From NCBI RefSeq assembly GCF_047238305.1, contig NZ_JBDFMO010000001.1, positions 186,001 through 250,000 on the forward strand: a stretch of DNA of 64,000 bases, written 5' to 3'. Positions 41,730-49,700 of this stretch are shown in pieces. Under the pieces are notes generated by a model. The model searched no databases. It saw only the letters and a program-made list of their open reading frames with translations, and was not told where the DNA came from. The stretch comes from Ferdinandcohnia sp047238305 (GTDB lineage: Bacteria > Bacillota > Bacilli > Bacillales > Bacillaceae_L). The position numbers were made by a program, and so were the translations under genes. Numbering within the stretch: the stretch's first letter is position 1; every line of letters starts with the position of its first letter.

Positions 41730-41878
41730 TATAATTTTTTATATATAATCAATAACTTTTTATACAGCCAATCCTTTATACCTTCGTTTTCCATTTATTT
41801 CACAAAAGACTATTGACTATTTCTATTAATTTTTATATAAAAAGATTAAGAAATTTATAAATTTTTATATTTTTTAAC
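41730..41878. promoter_or_regulatory. Divergent control region with repeated AATTTTTATATA motifs
   Basis: Similar elements lie at about 41732 (ATAATTTTTTATATATAATC), 41828 (including the palindrome TTTTTATATAAAAA, 41830-41843) and 41859 (AAATTTTTATATTTTTTAAC). They separate the regulator from the symporter gene and may be operators. Confidence 0.35.
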
Positions 41879-41939
41879 TCTATCTTTCTGAATCTTTACA
41901 AAGATAGGACTTGTTTGACTAATTAAAAAGGAGGTTATT

Positions 41940-43160
41940 ATGAAAAAGATTGGTTTGCTTTCACAGATTTTAATTGCATTTATTCTAGCTATTATTGTTG
42001 GGGCTATCGTTGGGCCTAGCGTTGAGGTTGTTAGACCTCTTGGTGATTTATTTTTACGTATGATTAAGTTCATTATCGTTCCTTTGGTTCTAGCTTCTCT
42101 TGTTGTGGGTGTTGCAGGTACGGGGGATATTAAGAAGATTGGACGAATGGGCGGAATTACATTTTTCTATTATTTATTAACTACGGCTTTTGCAGTAACC
42201 ATCGGATTAATTATTGCAAATATCTTCTCACCAGGTAAAGGCTTGGATATTGTCGCTACTACGGAAAAGGCAGATCCAGCAGAGGCTCCAGGAGTAATTG
42301 ATACCTTATTAAATATCATCCCTACGAATCCAATTGCTTCATTAGTAAATGGGGATATGCTTCAAATCATCTTCTTTGCCATCTTCCTCGGACTAGGTAT
42401 TACGATTTTGGGCGATAAGGCAAAGACAGTTTATAATTTCTTTGATGAACTTGCTGAAATTATGTATAAAATAACTGCCATTGTGATGAAGTTAGCTCCA
42501 ATCGGGGTTTTCGGTTTAATCGCACCAACTGTCGGAGAATACGGAGTATCTGTACTTCTTCCACTTTTAAAAGTTATATTAGTCGTTTATCTCGGATGCA
42601 TACTTCACGCTGTAATCACTTATTCGATCTCTGTCAAGGTTTTCGCAAAGATGAATCCACTGAAGTTTTTCAAAGGAGTTGCACCAGCTAGCTTGGTAGC
42701 ATTCAGTACAACAAGTAGCTCGGGTACTTTGCCAATAACCATTAAAAACACGGAAGAAAACCTCGGTGTTTCTAGAAAAGTAAGCAGCTTCGTTCTTCCA
42801 TTGGGAGCAACTATTAATATGGATGGAACCGCCTTATATCAAGGTGTATGTGTTTTATTCATTGCACAGTTTTTTGGTATAGATCTCTCTTTTGCACAAC
42901 AGTTAACCATTGTATTAACGGCAACTCTTGCTTCCATCGGTACAGCAGGGGTACCAGGAGCTGGTTTAATTATGCTTACGATGGTCGTTACTTCAGTTGG
43001 ACTTCCAGTAGAAGGTATTGCCCTTATTGCAGGTATTGATCGAATCTTGGATATGATTCGTACTTCTGTAAACGTCACAGGTGATGCTTCTGCTGCAGTT
43101 GTAGTGAATGCCATTGAAGAAAAACGAGAATTAAAAGTATCGAATGAAGTAAGTGTATAA
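41940..43160 (+). CDS. Dicarboxylate/amino acid:cation symporter (GltP/DctA family)
   Basis: Na+- or H+-coupled importer of glutamate, aspartate or C4-dicarboxylates, 406 residues with the GltPh fold. Re-entrant loop 1: VAFSTTSSSGTLPITIKNTE near residue 255 (SSS motif). The TM7 motif is NMDGTALYQGV near 292; loop 2 is GTAGVPGAGLIM near 335; TM8 contains GIDRILDMIRTSVNVTGDAS with substrate-binding Asp, Arg and Asn. ATG follows AAAAAGGAGG. It opens the rightward arm of the amino-acid island with the racemase. Confidence 0.92.
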   Translation: MKKIGLLSQILIAFILAIIVGAIVGPSVEVVRPLGDLFLRMIKFIIVPLVLASLVVGVAGTGDIKKIGRMGGITFFYYLLTTAFAVTIGLIIANIFSPGKGLDIVATTEKADPAEAPGVIDTLLNIIPTNPIASLVNGDMLQIIFFAIFLGLGITILGDKAKTVYNFFDELAEIMYKITAIVMKLAPIGVFGLIAPTVGEYGVSVLLPLLKVILVVYLGCILHAVITYSISVKVFAKMNPLKFFKGVAPASLVAFSTTSSSGTLPITIKNTEENLGVSRKVSSFVLPLGATINMDGTALYQGVCVLFIAQFFGIDLSFAQQLTIVLTATLASIGTAGVPGAGLIMLTMVVTSVGLPVEGIALIAGIDRILDMIRTSVNVTGDASAAVVVNAIEEKRELKVSNEVSV

Positions 43161-43182
43161 ATCTATCGAATTAAATTAAATG

Positions 43183-43231
43183 AACTGGTTGTTGGGGATT
43201 TGGGAGTAAATCTTCAACAACCAGTTTTTAT
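43183..43231 (+). terminator. Terminator between symporter and racemase
   Basis: AACTGGTTGTTG and CAACAACCAGTT are a perfect 12-bp stem followed by TTTTA. The racemase then begins 16 bp later, so readthrough is probably partial. Confidence 0.8.
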
Positions 43232-43246
43232 AAGGCGGAGTAAAAC

Positions 43247-43942
43247 ATGACAAAAACACTAGGAATAATAGGTGGAATGGGACCCCTTGCAACAGTTGAT
43301 TTAATGACAAAAATCATTCGATTAACACCTGCCCAGGTAGACCAAGGTCACATTCATATGATTGTTGACAATTACCCACAAATACCAGACCGGACATCCG
43401 CGATAGTAGGAAAAGGACCAAGTCCTCTTCCTTTTATGATTGAATCTGCAAAACGATTAGAGACGGCTGGGGCAGATTGGATAGCGATAGCTTGTAACAC
43501 TGCTCATTTTTATGTAGATGATATCCAGGCTTCGGTCAAAATCCCACTTATGAATATGCCAAAAGAAACTGTCAGATTTATAGAGAAAATAGGCTTCAAA
43601 ACAATGGCATTGTTAGCTACTGACGGCACAATGGCAACGAATCTATACCAAGAGTCCTTACACGAACGAGGAATTGCTGTTCTAGAGCCCGATAAATTGA
43701 CACAAGAAAATGTGATGGAGGGAATCTATGCAGTAAAAAGTGGGAAGCTAGAAAAAGGAAAGAAGTTATTGCTCCAAGCATCAAAAACAGTGATAGATCA
43801 AGGAGCAGAGGCAATCATCGCGGCATGCACTGAAATTCCACTTGTTTTAACTGAAGTAGACGGGATTAAAGTGATTGATCCTACAGAAATCTTGGCGAAA
43901 AAGATTGTAGAGTTCAGTTTAGCCCCTAAGATTTTAGAATAA
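43247..43942 (+). CDS. Aspartate/glutamate racemase family protein
   Basis: PLP-independent racemase fold, 231 residues. The two catalytic cysteines are in WIAIACNTAHFY near residue 84 and EAIIAACTEIPLVL near 195. The N-terminus KTLGIIGGMGPLATVDLMTK and VDNYPQIPDRTSAI match aspartate racemases. Together with the upstream acidic amino-acid symporter it suggests interconversion of D- and L-aspartate or glutamate, or of a hydroxylated analogue. Confidence 0.88.
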   Translation: MTKTLGIIGGMGPLATVDLMTKIIRLTPAQVDQGHIHMIVDNYPQIPDRTSAIVGKGPSPLPFMIESAKRLETAGADWIAIACNTAHFYVDDIQASVKIPLMNMPKETVRFIEKIGFKTMALLATDGTMATNLYQESLHERGIAVLEPDKLTQENVMEGIYAVKSGKLEKGKKLLLQASKTVIDQGAEAIIAACTEIPLVLTEVDGIKVIDPTEILAKKIVEFSLAPKILE

Positions 43943-43986
43943 TAGTTGCTTAGTAAGTAGGACACTAACCAACTATTTTAATAGAT

Positions 43987-44022
43987 AAAATGGACTGCAT
44001 TGCAATGTGCAGTCCATTTTTT
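43987..44022. terminator. Bidirectional terminator
   Basis: AAAATGGACTGCA and TGCAGTCCATTTT stem, ending TTTTTT, between convergent genes. Confidence 0.85.
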
Positions 44023-44031
44023 ATCAATAGT

Positions 44032-45360
44032 TTATTTTATTATTTGCTTTATTTGTTTTTTATTTCCTTTGTTTAGGATATTATCATAATCGATATATTC
44101 ATAGATATCATCTGAAATATTACTACTGAATGTAGCTAATTCATCCACTGTTAGATCTTCAATGCCTTTCTTGTTCTGTTCACAATAGATAATGATTTTC
44201 CCTACGATTTCATGCGCATCCCTAAAGGCAATTCCTTTACTGACTAAATAATCTGCAACCTCAGTAGCATTTAGAAAGCCAGCTTTTATGGCTGCTTTCA
44301 TGTTATCTTCTTTAACATGGAGAGTGTCAATCATTTTCGACATTATCTCTAGACAATCCATAACCGTATCTAGGGCATCGAAAAATTGCTCTTTATCTTC
44401 TTGCATATCTTTATTATATGTGAGTGGCAAACCCTTAAGAGTTGTTAATAAGGATAAAAGGGAGCCATAAACTCTTCCTGTTTTTCCTCTAATAAGTTCT
44501 GCAGCGTCAGGGTTTTTCTTCTGTGGCATAATACTACTACCTGTTGAATATGCATCATCCATTTCAATAAACTGAAATTCCTGGCTACTCCAAAGTATAA
44601 GTTCCTCGCTTAATCTACTTAAGTGCATCATTGCGATAGAAAAGCTCGACATAAGTTCAAGCAAATAATCACGATCGCTCACGCCATCCAAAAAATTGTC
44701 TACAGGCTTTGAAAAACCTAATAGTTCAGTCGTTATTTGCCTGTCAATATTATGCGTAGTGCCTGCTAATGCTCCACATCCTAATGGATTTTCATCCATA
44801 ATATCAATGGCATTGTTTATTCTTTTTCTATCACGCTTAAACATTTGCACATAAGCACCAAGGTGATGGCTAAAAGTGACAACCTGAGCACGTTGCAAAT
44901 GAGTATAACCAGGCATCATGACATTATTTTGAATTGCTTTATTATTTAGTGATTCAATGAGTTGCCCAAGGGCAGCCATGACTTCCTTTGCTTTTTGTTT
45001 AGCGTAAAGTCTCATGTCTACCGCTACCTGGTCATTTCTACTTCGAGCCGTATGCAGTTTTTTTCCAGTTTCACCGATTCGTTCAGTTAAGTTCATCTCG
45101 ACAAAGGAATGTATATCTTCATAATTGCCTTCTACTTTTAAAGTCCCAGACTCGATATCTACCAAAATCGATTCTAGACCGTCTATAAGCAAAATACCTT
45201 CAGCTTCTGATAACAATTTACATTCTACAAGCATTTTTACATGGGCAATGCTTCCTGTTATGTCTTGATTGTATAGTCTATGATCGACAGGGAGAGAAGT
45301 ATTGAACTTCTCCATAATTTGATCTTCCCGCTTTGTAAAGCGTCCGCCCCATAATTTCAC
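44032..45360 (-). CDS. Argininosuccinate lyase-like enzyme
   Basis: Fumarase/aspartase superfamily lyase, 442 residues, releasing fumarate from an N-substituted aspartate. Motifs: LWGGRFTKREDQIMEKFN at the N-terminus, LHTARSRNDQVAVDMRL near 108, and the catalytic loop STGSSIMPQKKNPDAAELI near 272. It is slightly shorter than usual ArgH (about 460). There is no argG next to it; instead its GTG start directly abuts the stop of an NhaC transporter. Some ArgH-like enzymes (for example EDDS lyases) act on other aspartate adducts, so housekeeping arginine synthesis is not certain. Confidence 0.82.
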   Translation of the reverse strand: MKLWGGRFTKREDQIMEKFNTSLPVDHRLYNQDITGSIAHVKMLVECKLLSEAEGILLIDGLESILVDIESGTLKVEGNYEDIHSFVEMNLTERIGETGKKLHTARSRNDQVAVDMRLYAKQKAKEVMAALGQLIESLNNKAIQNNVMMPGYTHLQRAQVVTFSHHLGAYVQMFKRDRKRINNAIDIMDENPLGCGALAGTTHNIDRQITTELLGFSKPVDNFLDGVSDRDYLLELMSSFSIAMMHLSRLSEELILWSSQEFQFIEMDDAYSTGSSIMPQKKNPDAAELIRGKTGRVYGSLLSLLTTLKGLPLTYNKDMQEDKEQFFDALDTVMDCLEIMSKMIDTLHVKEDNMKAAIKAGFLNATEVADYLVSKGIAFRDAHEIVGKIIIYCEQNKKGIEDLTVDELATFSSNISDDIYEYIDYDNILNKGNKKQIKQIIK

Positions 45361-46890
45361 TTATATGCCAACTCCTTCAGTTGCACCGTACTTCTTTTTA
45401 TGATTCTTAGATAATATAAAAATAGTGATGACTAGCAAGGCTAAAATTAATAGTAAAGTTAACACACTGCCTGTAATCCCAGCAACGATATATCCAATTA
45501 GGGCAATCGATGAATTAAGCAGAGCATAAGGTAATTGTGTTTTCACGTGGTCAATATGGTCTGTACCCGCTCCTGTAGACGATAGAATAGTAGTGTCAGA
45601 AATCGGAGAACTATGGTCACCCATTATTCCACCCGATAGAACTGCCCCGATACAAACTAATAAATGGGCATCAAGTGTAACAGCCATAGGAATGGCAATC
45701 GGTAGCATAATCGCATAAGTCCCCCAAGAAGAACCTGAAGCTAAAGACATTAACACACCGACTACGAATAAAAGTGCTGGGATAATGAATGCAGGTACAT
45801 TTCCATTCATTGCTTCCACAATAAAGTTAGCAGTACCCATTTCCTTCATAACCTTTCCAAGAGACCAAGCCAAAATGAGGGTAACAGCAACATAAACCAT
45901 CTTTTGCATTCCAGTTGTATAAATAGTGAAGATATCACTGAATTTTTTCAATTTGTACACAAGCATTAAGATGATAAGCGTTATAGCTGCAAATAAATAT
46001 GCTGTACTTAAGGAAACTCTAAAATCATTTCCTGGCACTGGATCAAATGGGAAGCCATAAGAAATCAACAAGCCAAAGAGGGTAACAAATAATACTAATA
46101 GAGGTAACCAAATCAAAATAGCATGTTTGTGTTCTGTTACTTCTTCATTATTCTCTACACGTCTTAGTGGCTTAGAAGTTGACCAGTACAATTCTCCTGT
46201 TGTTTGAACTCTGCGCTCAGCTTTTGCCATTGGTCCAAAATCTAACTTTGTAAGAGCAATTAAAGGGACCATCACAACAGCCATTATGGCATAAAACTGA
46301 AAAGGGATAACTTGAATTAGAGTGGTAAATTCAGATGTCGTAATATTTAATGCTTCATATTCCTTTTGAATAAGACCCATAATGTATACGCCCCATCCAA
46401 TAAAAGGAACCAATACTGCGACAGGTGAAGATGTTGAATCAATGATCCAAGCGAGCTTTTCTCTTGAAATTTTCGCCTTATCAAAGATTTTTTCAAATAC
46501 TGGACCCACGATAAGCGGTGTACCTAAATCGGAGAAAAAGATGATAATTCCTCCGAACCAAGCAGAAATTTGCGCCTTTGCTTTTGTATTAATAAAATTT
46601 ATCGTATTTGCTGCAAGAGCAGCTCCCCCACCAGACTTCTCCATAAGCGCTACAAATCCGCCAATAAAGAATAACAATACAATAATAGCTGCATTGTAGC
46701 CATCGGCTGCAAGTGGGAAAAAGTAATTTCCTATTGTCTCTGTTGTTGCTTTAATAGGATTTCCTCCAACAAGAATAAGTACTCCTATAAAAGCGCCAAA
46801 GAATAGTGATACTACTACGTTTCTTGTTTTAATAGCTAGAATGATTGCAAGAATTGGTGGAATGATTGATATCCAGCCCATGTGTTCCAT
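45361..46890 (-). CDS. NhaC-family transporter linked to the lyase
   Basis: About 509 residues from ATG 46890, eight bases after AAGGGG; an earlier ATG is too close. About 11-12 membrane spans. Blocks: IVLLFFIGGFVALMEKSGGG near residue 75, TPLIVGPVFEKIFDKAKISR near 130, LASGSSWGTYAIMLPIAIPM near 400 and GGIMGDHSSPISDTTILSST near 432, the family motif. The next gene, the ArgH-like lyase, begins with zero spacing, so transporter and enzyme are coupled. The substrate is probably an amino acid exchanged for Na+ or a product. Confidence 0.85.
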   Translation of the reverse strand: MEHMGWISIIPPILAIILAIKTRNVVVSLFFGAFIGVLILVGGNPIKATTETIGNYFFPLAADGYNAAIIVLLFFIGGFVALMEKSGGGAALAANTINFINTKAKAQISAWFGGIIIFFSDLGTPLIVGPVFEKIFDKAKISREKLAWIIDSTSSPVAVLVPFIGWGVYIMGLIQKEYEALNITTSEFTTLIQVIPFQFYAIMAVVMVPLIALTKLDFGPMAKAERRVQTTGELYWSTSKPLRRVENNEEVTEHKHAILIWLPLLVLFVTLFGLLISYGFPFDPVPGNDFRVSLSTAYLFAAITLIILMLVYKLKKFSDIFTIYTTGMQKMVYVAVTLILAWSLGKVMKEMGTANFIVEAMNGNVPAFIIPALLFVVGVLMSLASGSSWGTYAIMLPIAIPMAVTLDAHLLVCIGAVLSGGIMGDHSSPISDTTILSSTGAGTDHIDHVKTQLPYALLNSSIALIGYIVAGITGSVLTLLLILALLVITIFILSKNHKKKYGATEGVGI

Positions 46891-47120
46891 AAACATTTCC
46901 CCTTCTAATAAATAATCTATAATATCGTATAAATATAAATGGGTAAATTTTTAGAATTTGCCCTAAAATTAGATTATAAGGAACACTATCATGAAATGCA
47001 ATAAACTATTTAAAAATAATTTTCTGAATTTATAACAAAAAATTAGAAACACTATATTTATGCGGTCTGATCATTTTTTGGTAAAATAGAATCATCATTT
47101 TATAACGAGGTGTCTATCAG

Positions 47121-47480
47121 ATGGAAAAATTGATGTTTATCGAAACCGGGATGGGGATTGATGTTCACGGCCAAAATATTACGAAAGCAGCCATTCGTGC
47201 TGTAAAGAATGCGATTCATTTTAATTCAATGCCTGGCATTCGCTCAGTGTTACCAGGAAATAGCTTAGACAATATGGTAGTTAATGTAAAACTAGCGGTT
47301 CCTTGTGATAAAGAACAGCTAGATATCGATGCGGTTAAAGGAGCTATACCATTCGGAAAAGTCTCAGTAGAGGTTATGGACGGGGGAATGCTGACAACAA
47401 GCGGCATCGTACTTGAAGAGAAGGGCGATCAAAATGATTTAATGTACATTGTTGTCGCATCTGTCGAGGTTGGATATTAA
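47121..47480 (+). CDS. Lin0512-family conserved protein
   Basis: 119 residues, no signal or membrane segment. The conserved pattern reads FIETGMGIDVHGQNITKAAI at the N-terminus, GIRSVLPGNSLDNMVVNVKL near 40 and GGMLTTSGIVLEEKGD near 88. Proteins of this family are widespread in Firmicutes and have no assigned function. Stand-alone gene with GAGGTG site; a perfect hairpin follows. Confidence 0.75.
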   Translation: MEKLMFIETGMGIDVHGQNITKAAIRAVKNAIHFNSMPGIRSVLPGNSLDNMVVNVKLAVPCDKEQLDIDAVKGAIPFGKVSVEVMDGGMLTTSGIVLEEKGDQNDLMYIVVASVEVGY

Positions 47481-47496
47481 AAAGGTATCCAAGGTT

Positions 47497-47520
47497 GTGG
47501 GACACACACATGTGTCCCAC
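47497..47520. repeat. Perfect palindrome, likely hairpin terminator or type A repeat derivative
   Basis: GTGGGACACA and TGTGTCCCAC flank CACA, forming a 10-bp perfect stem in the 40-bp gap between convergent genes. GTGGGACAC/GTGTCCCA arms are shared with the type A copy at 20557. Confidence 0.65.
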
Positions 47521-48255
47521 TTATACTCTAAAAATCCTACTAATTTCTGCGCTTAGTCCTTTAAAAATGAATGATTGTGCAGCCTCTTTATTCTTATAGG
47601 TAGCACTGTTACTAATATTATGATCCTCGAATAAGTAGACTGTTACTTCTTTATTGTCTGGATTGACTATCCAGTACTCACTCACACCTGTCGACATATA
47701 GAGATCTAGTTTTTTTATGAGATCCTTACTTCTGGTGCTTTTTGAAAGCACCTCAACAACAAGCGATGGAACCCCTTTGTAATAATCATTTTCATTTAAA
47801 TTTTCCTCTAAATCACAAATCACCATCAAGTCTGGCTGAACAATATTAATATTTTCGGGTGTTCTTCTTAATTCAATATCGTATGGAGCAACCATTGGTG
47901 TACAATTTGTTCCTTGAAAAAAGATATAAAAGTTTCCAAATAACTCAGTTATAGCCATCTGATGTGCAGTTCTTGGAGATGCCAGCAAATAGATTTCACC
48001 ATCTATATACTCGTACCTGTCATCTGATTCCTGTTGTAATGTCAGAAACTCCTCATATGTCGATTTTTTTCCATCAAAGCTATACTCCGGTGCCTTTTCA
48101 TGTACCACTTCTGGCTGGATTTTATTTAATGTTTCTTTAACCGCTGTTAGTTTGGCAATTTCTGTACCATTACGTGTAACGATAATGTCCTCTTGTGCCG
48201 CAAGCATCAAATACTTTCCAAAATTATTTTGCAGTTCCGTCGAGTTTACAATCAT
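47521..48255 (-). CDS. Phd/YefM antitoxin domain fused to Uma2-family nuclease
   Basis: 244 residues in two modules. Residues 1-45 (VNSTELQNNFGKYLMLAAQE then DIIVTRNGTEIAKLT) match Phd/YefM antitoxins, which bind DNA and normally pair with a toxin. After a linker, residues 60-244 form a Uma2 (PD-(D/E)xK) nuclease-like domain: RYEYIDGEIYLLASP, IVQPDLMVICD with the acidic residue, SLVVEVLSKSTRSKDLIKKL with ExL and Lys, and GVSEYWIVNPDNKEV. Uma2 proteins are abundant but of unclear role. The fusion puts a self-repressing antitoxin-type domain on the nuclease. No toxin gene adjoins it. Confidence 0.8.
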   Translation of the reverse strand: MIVNSTELQNNFGKYLMLAAQEDIIVTRNGTEIAKLTAVKETLNKIQPEVVHEKAPEYSFDGKKSTYEEFLTLQQESDDRYEYIDGEIYLLASPRTAHQMAITELFGNFYIFFQGTNCTPMVAPYDIELRRTPENINIVQPDLMVICDLEENLNENDYYKGVPSLVVEVLSKSTRSKDLIKKLDLYMSTGVSEYWIVNPDNKEVTVYLFEDHNISNSATYKNKEAAQSFIFKGLSAEISRIFRV

Positions 48256-48351
48256 TTCAGCGCCACCTCACATTAGTTAACTTAGCTAAAATAGCTACTT
48301 TAATTATATGGATTTTCTTTTCCATTTTCAAGAGTGACGGATAGTAATTAA

Positions 48352-48388
48352 AAGAATATCAGGCACCTAAACAGCGCCTGATATTCTT
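48352..48388 (-). terminator. Terminator after LLM oxidoreductase gene
   Basis: AAGAATATCAGGC and GCCTGATATTCTT are a perfect 13-bp stem; the minus strand continues TTTTAATTAC. Confidence 0.8.
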
Positions 48389-48397
48389 AATTCCATG

Positions 48398-49456
48398 TTA
48401 TTTACTTGTTTCTCTTCGAATGATTGGAGCAACCTTGGTTGCTAATAATTCAATTCCTTTTGCCACATTCTTAAAAGGTTGCCCTCCTATATCTAACTGT
48501 GCAAGGAAACGTTGATGTCCAAAGAGTTCGTATTGTTGAAGGATCTTTTCAACGATCTGCTGTGGACTTCCCACAAACAAAGCTGTATCCGGACTGGCCA
48601 TATGCTCAAAGTCTGCTTTTGACATCCTCGTCCCCATTCCGCGCTGACGGTTCACATATTCCCAGTAATTCGAGTAATAAGGGTAAAACTCATCTTTTGC
48701 TTGTTGCGTTGTTTCAGCTAGATATGCATGTCCGGTTACACCAACCTTCAATGTTTTTTGTGCATGTCCAGCCTCTATTCCCGCTTGACGATAAAGATCG
48801 ACAAGTGGTTTAAACCGTCTTGGTGGTCCTCCTAAAATAGCTAAAGCCATTCCTACTCCAAATCTTCCAGCACGAACGGCACTCTCAGGTGTCCCTCCCA
48901 CTCCAATCCAAACAGGTAGTTTCTCTTGTACCGGCCTTGGCGCAATTTGAGCATTACTTAAGGACGGACGGAAATTTCCTGACCATGTAACCCTTTCATG
49001 CTCGTTCAATTGCATGAGAAGCTCCATATGCTCTTCAAACAATTCATCATAATCATTTGTACTATAACCAAACAAAGGAAATGATTCGATAAAAGCCCCT
49101 CTTCCAGCTAGTATTTCAGCACGACCATCCGAAAGTAAGTCTAATGTAGCAAAATCCTCAAACAGACGAACAGGATCAAGCGTACTTAAAACACTTGTTG
49201 TACTGGTTAATCGAATCTGTTTTGTTGCTTGTGCAATAGCTGCTAATAGAACTGCGGGAGATGAAGAAGCATAATCCAGGCGATGATGTTCTCCTACCCC
49301 AAATACATCTAGGCCTGCCTCGTCCGCAAGTTTTGCGGCTTGAATGATTTCTTTTGTTCGTTCTTTTGCGGAAATTGTCTTTCCTGTTAGAGGGTCCGGA
49401 CCAATATCTGCAAGTGTGTATATCCCAATTTCAAATCCATTTTTCTTATCAATCAT
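48398..49456 (-). CDS. LLM-class flavin-dependent oxidoreductase
   Basis: Luciferase-like monooxygenase fold, 352 residues from ATG 49456 (eight bases after AAAGGTGG). Motifs: FEIGIYTLADIGPDPLTG, AKLADEAGLDVFGVGEHHRL near 45, RLTSTTSVLSTLDPVRLFED near 90, DLLSDGRAEILAGRGAF near 112. The long loop between the first strand and helix is typical of the group related to YvbT/LLM A1980. Substrate unknown; no flavin reductase adjoins it. Confidence 0.85.
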   Translation of the reverse strand: MIDKKNGFEIGIYTLADIGPDPLTGKTISAKERTKEIIQAAKLADEAGLDVFGVGEHHRLDYASSSPAVLLAAIAQATKQIRLTSTTSVLSTLDPVRLFEDFATLDLLSDGRAEILAGRGAFIESFPLFGYSTNDYDELFEEHMELLMQLNEHERVTWSGNFRPSLSNAQIAPRPVQEKLPVWIGVGGTPESAVRAGRFGVGMALAILGGPPRRFKPLVDLYRQAGIEAGHAQKTLKVGVTGHAYLAETTQQAKDEFYPYYSNYWEYVNRQRGMGTRMSKADFEHMASPDTALFVGSPQQIVEKILQQYELFGHQRFLAQLDIGGQPFKNVAKGIELLATKVAPIIRRETSK

Positions 49457-49583
49457 AAAGGTTACCACCTTTTATTAGTTACTTTATGTAAGTAAGTATA
49501 TTTATATAATAATATGATGTCAAGTAAGTACAATCCACTTCTGCCCCCTTTTGGAAAAGACGTTTTATTTTAAACCATATAAA

Positions 49584-49636
49584 AAGGGTTGCTCAAAAGT
49601 CAGTTTAGTGACCTTTGAGAACAACCCTTATTTTTA
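49584..49636 (-). terminator. Terminator after copA
   Basis: AAGGGTTG (49584-49591) and CAACCCTT (49622-49629), with inner pairs CAAA/TTTG; the minus strand continues TTTTTATATGG. Confidence 0.75.
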
Positions 49637-49700
49637 TTCTTTTTTACTTAAAATATATAAACTATTTTCGTTTTAATATAATGTTTACTGTTCACTTTCT

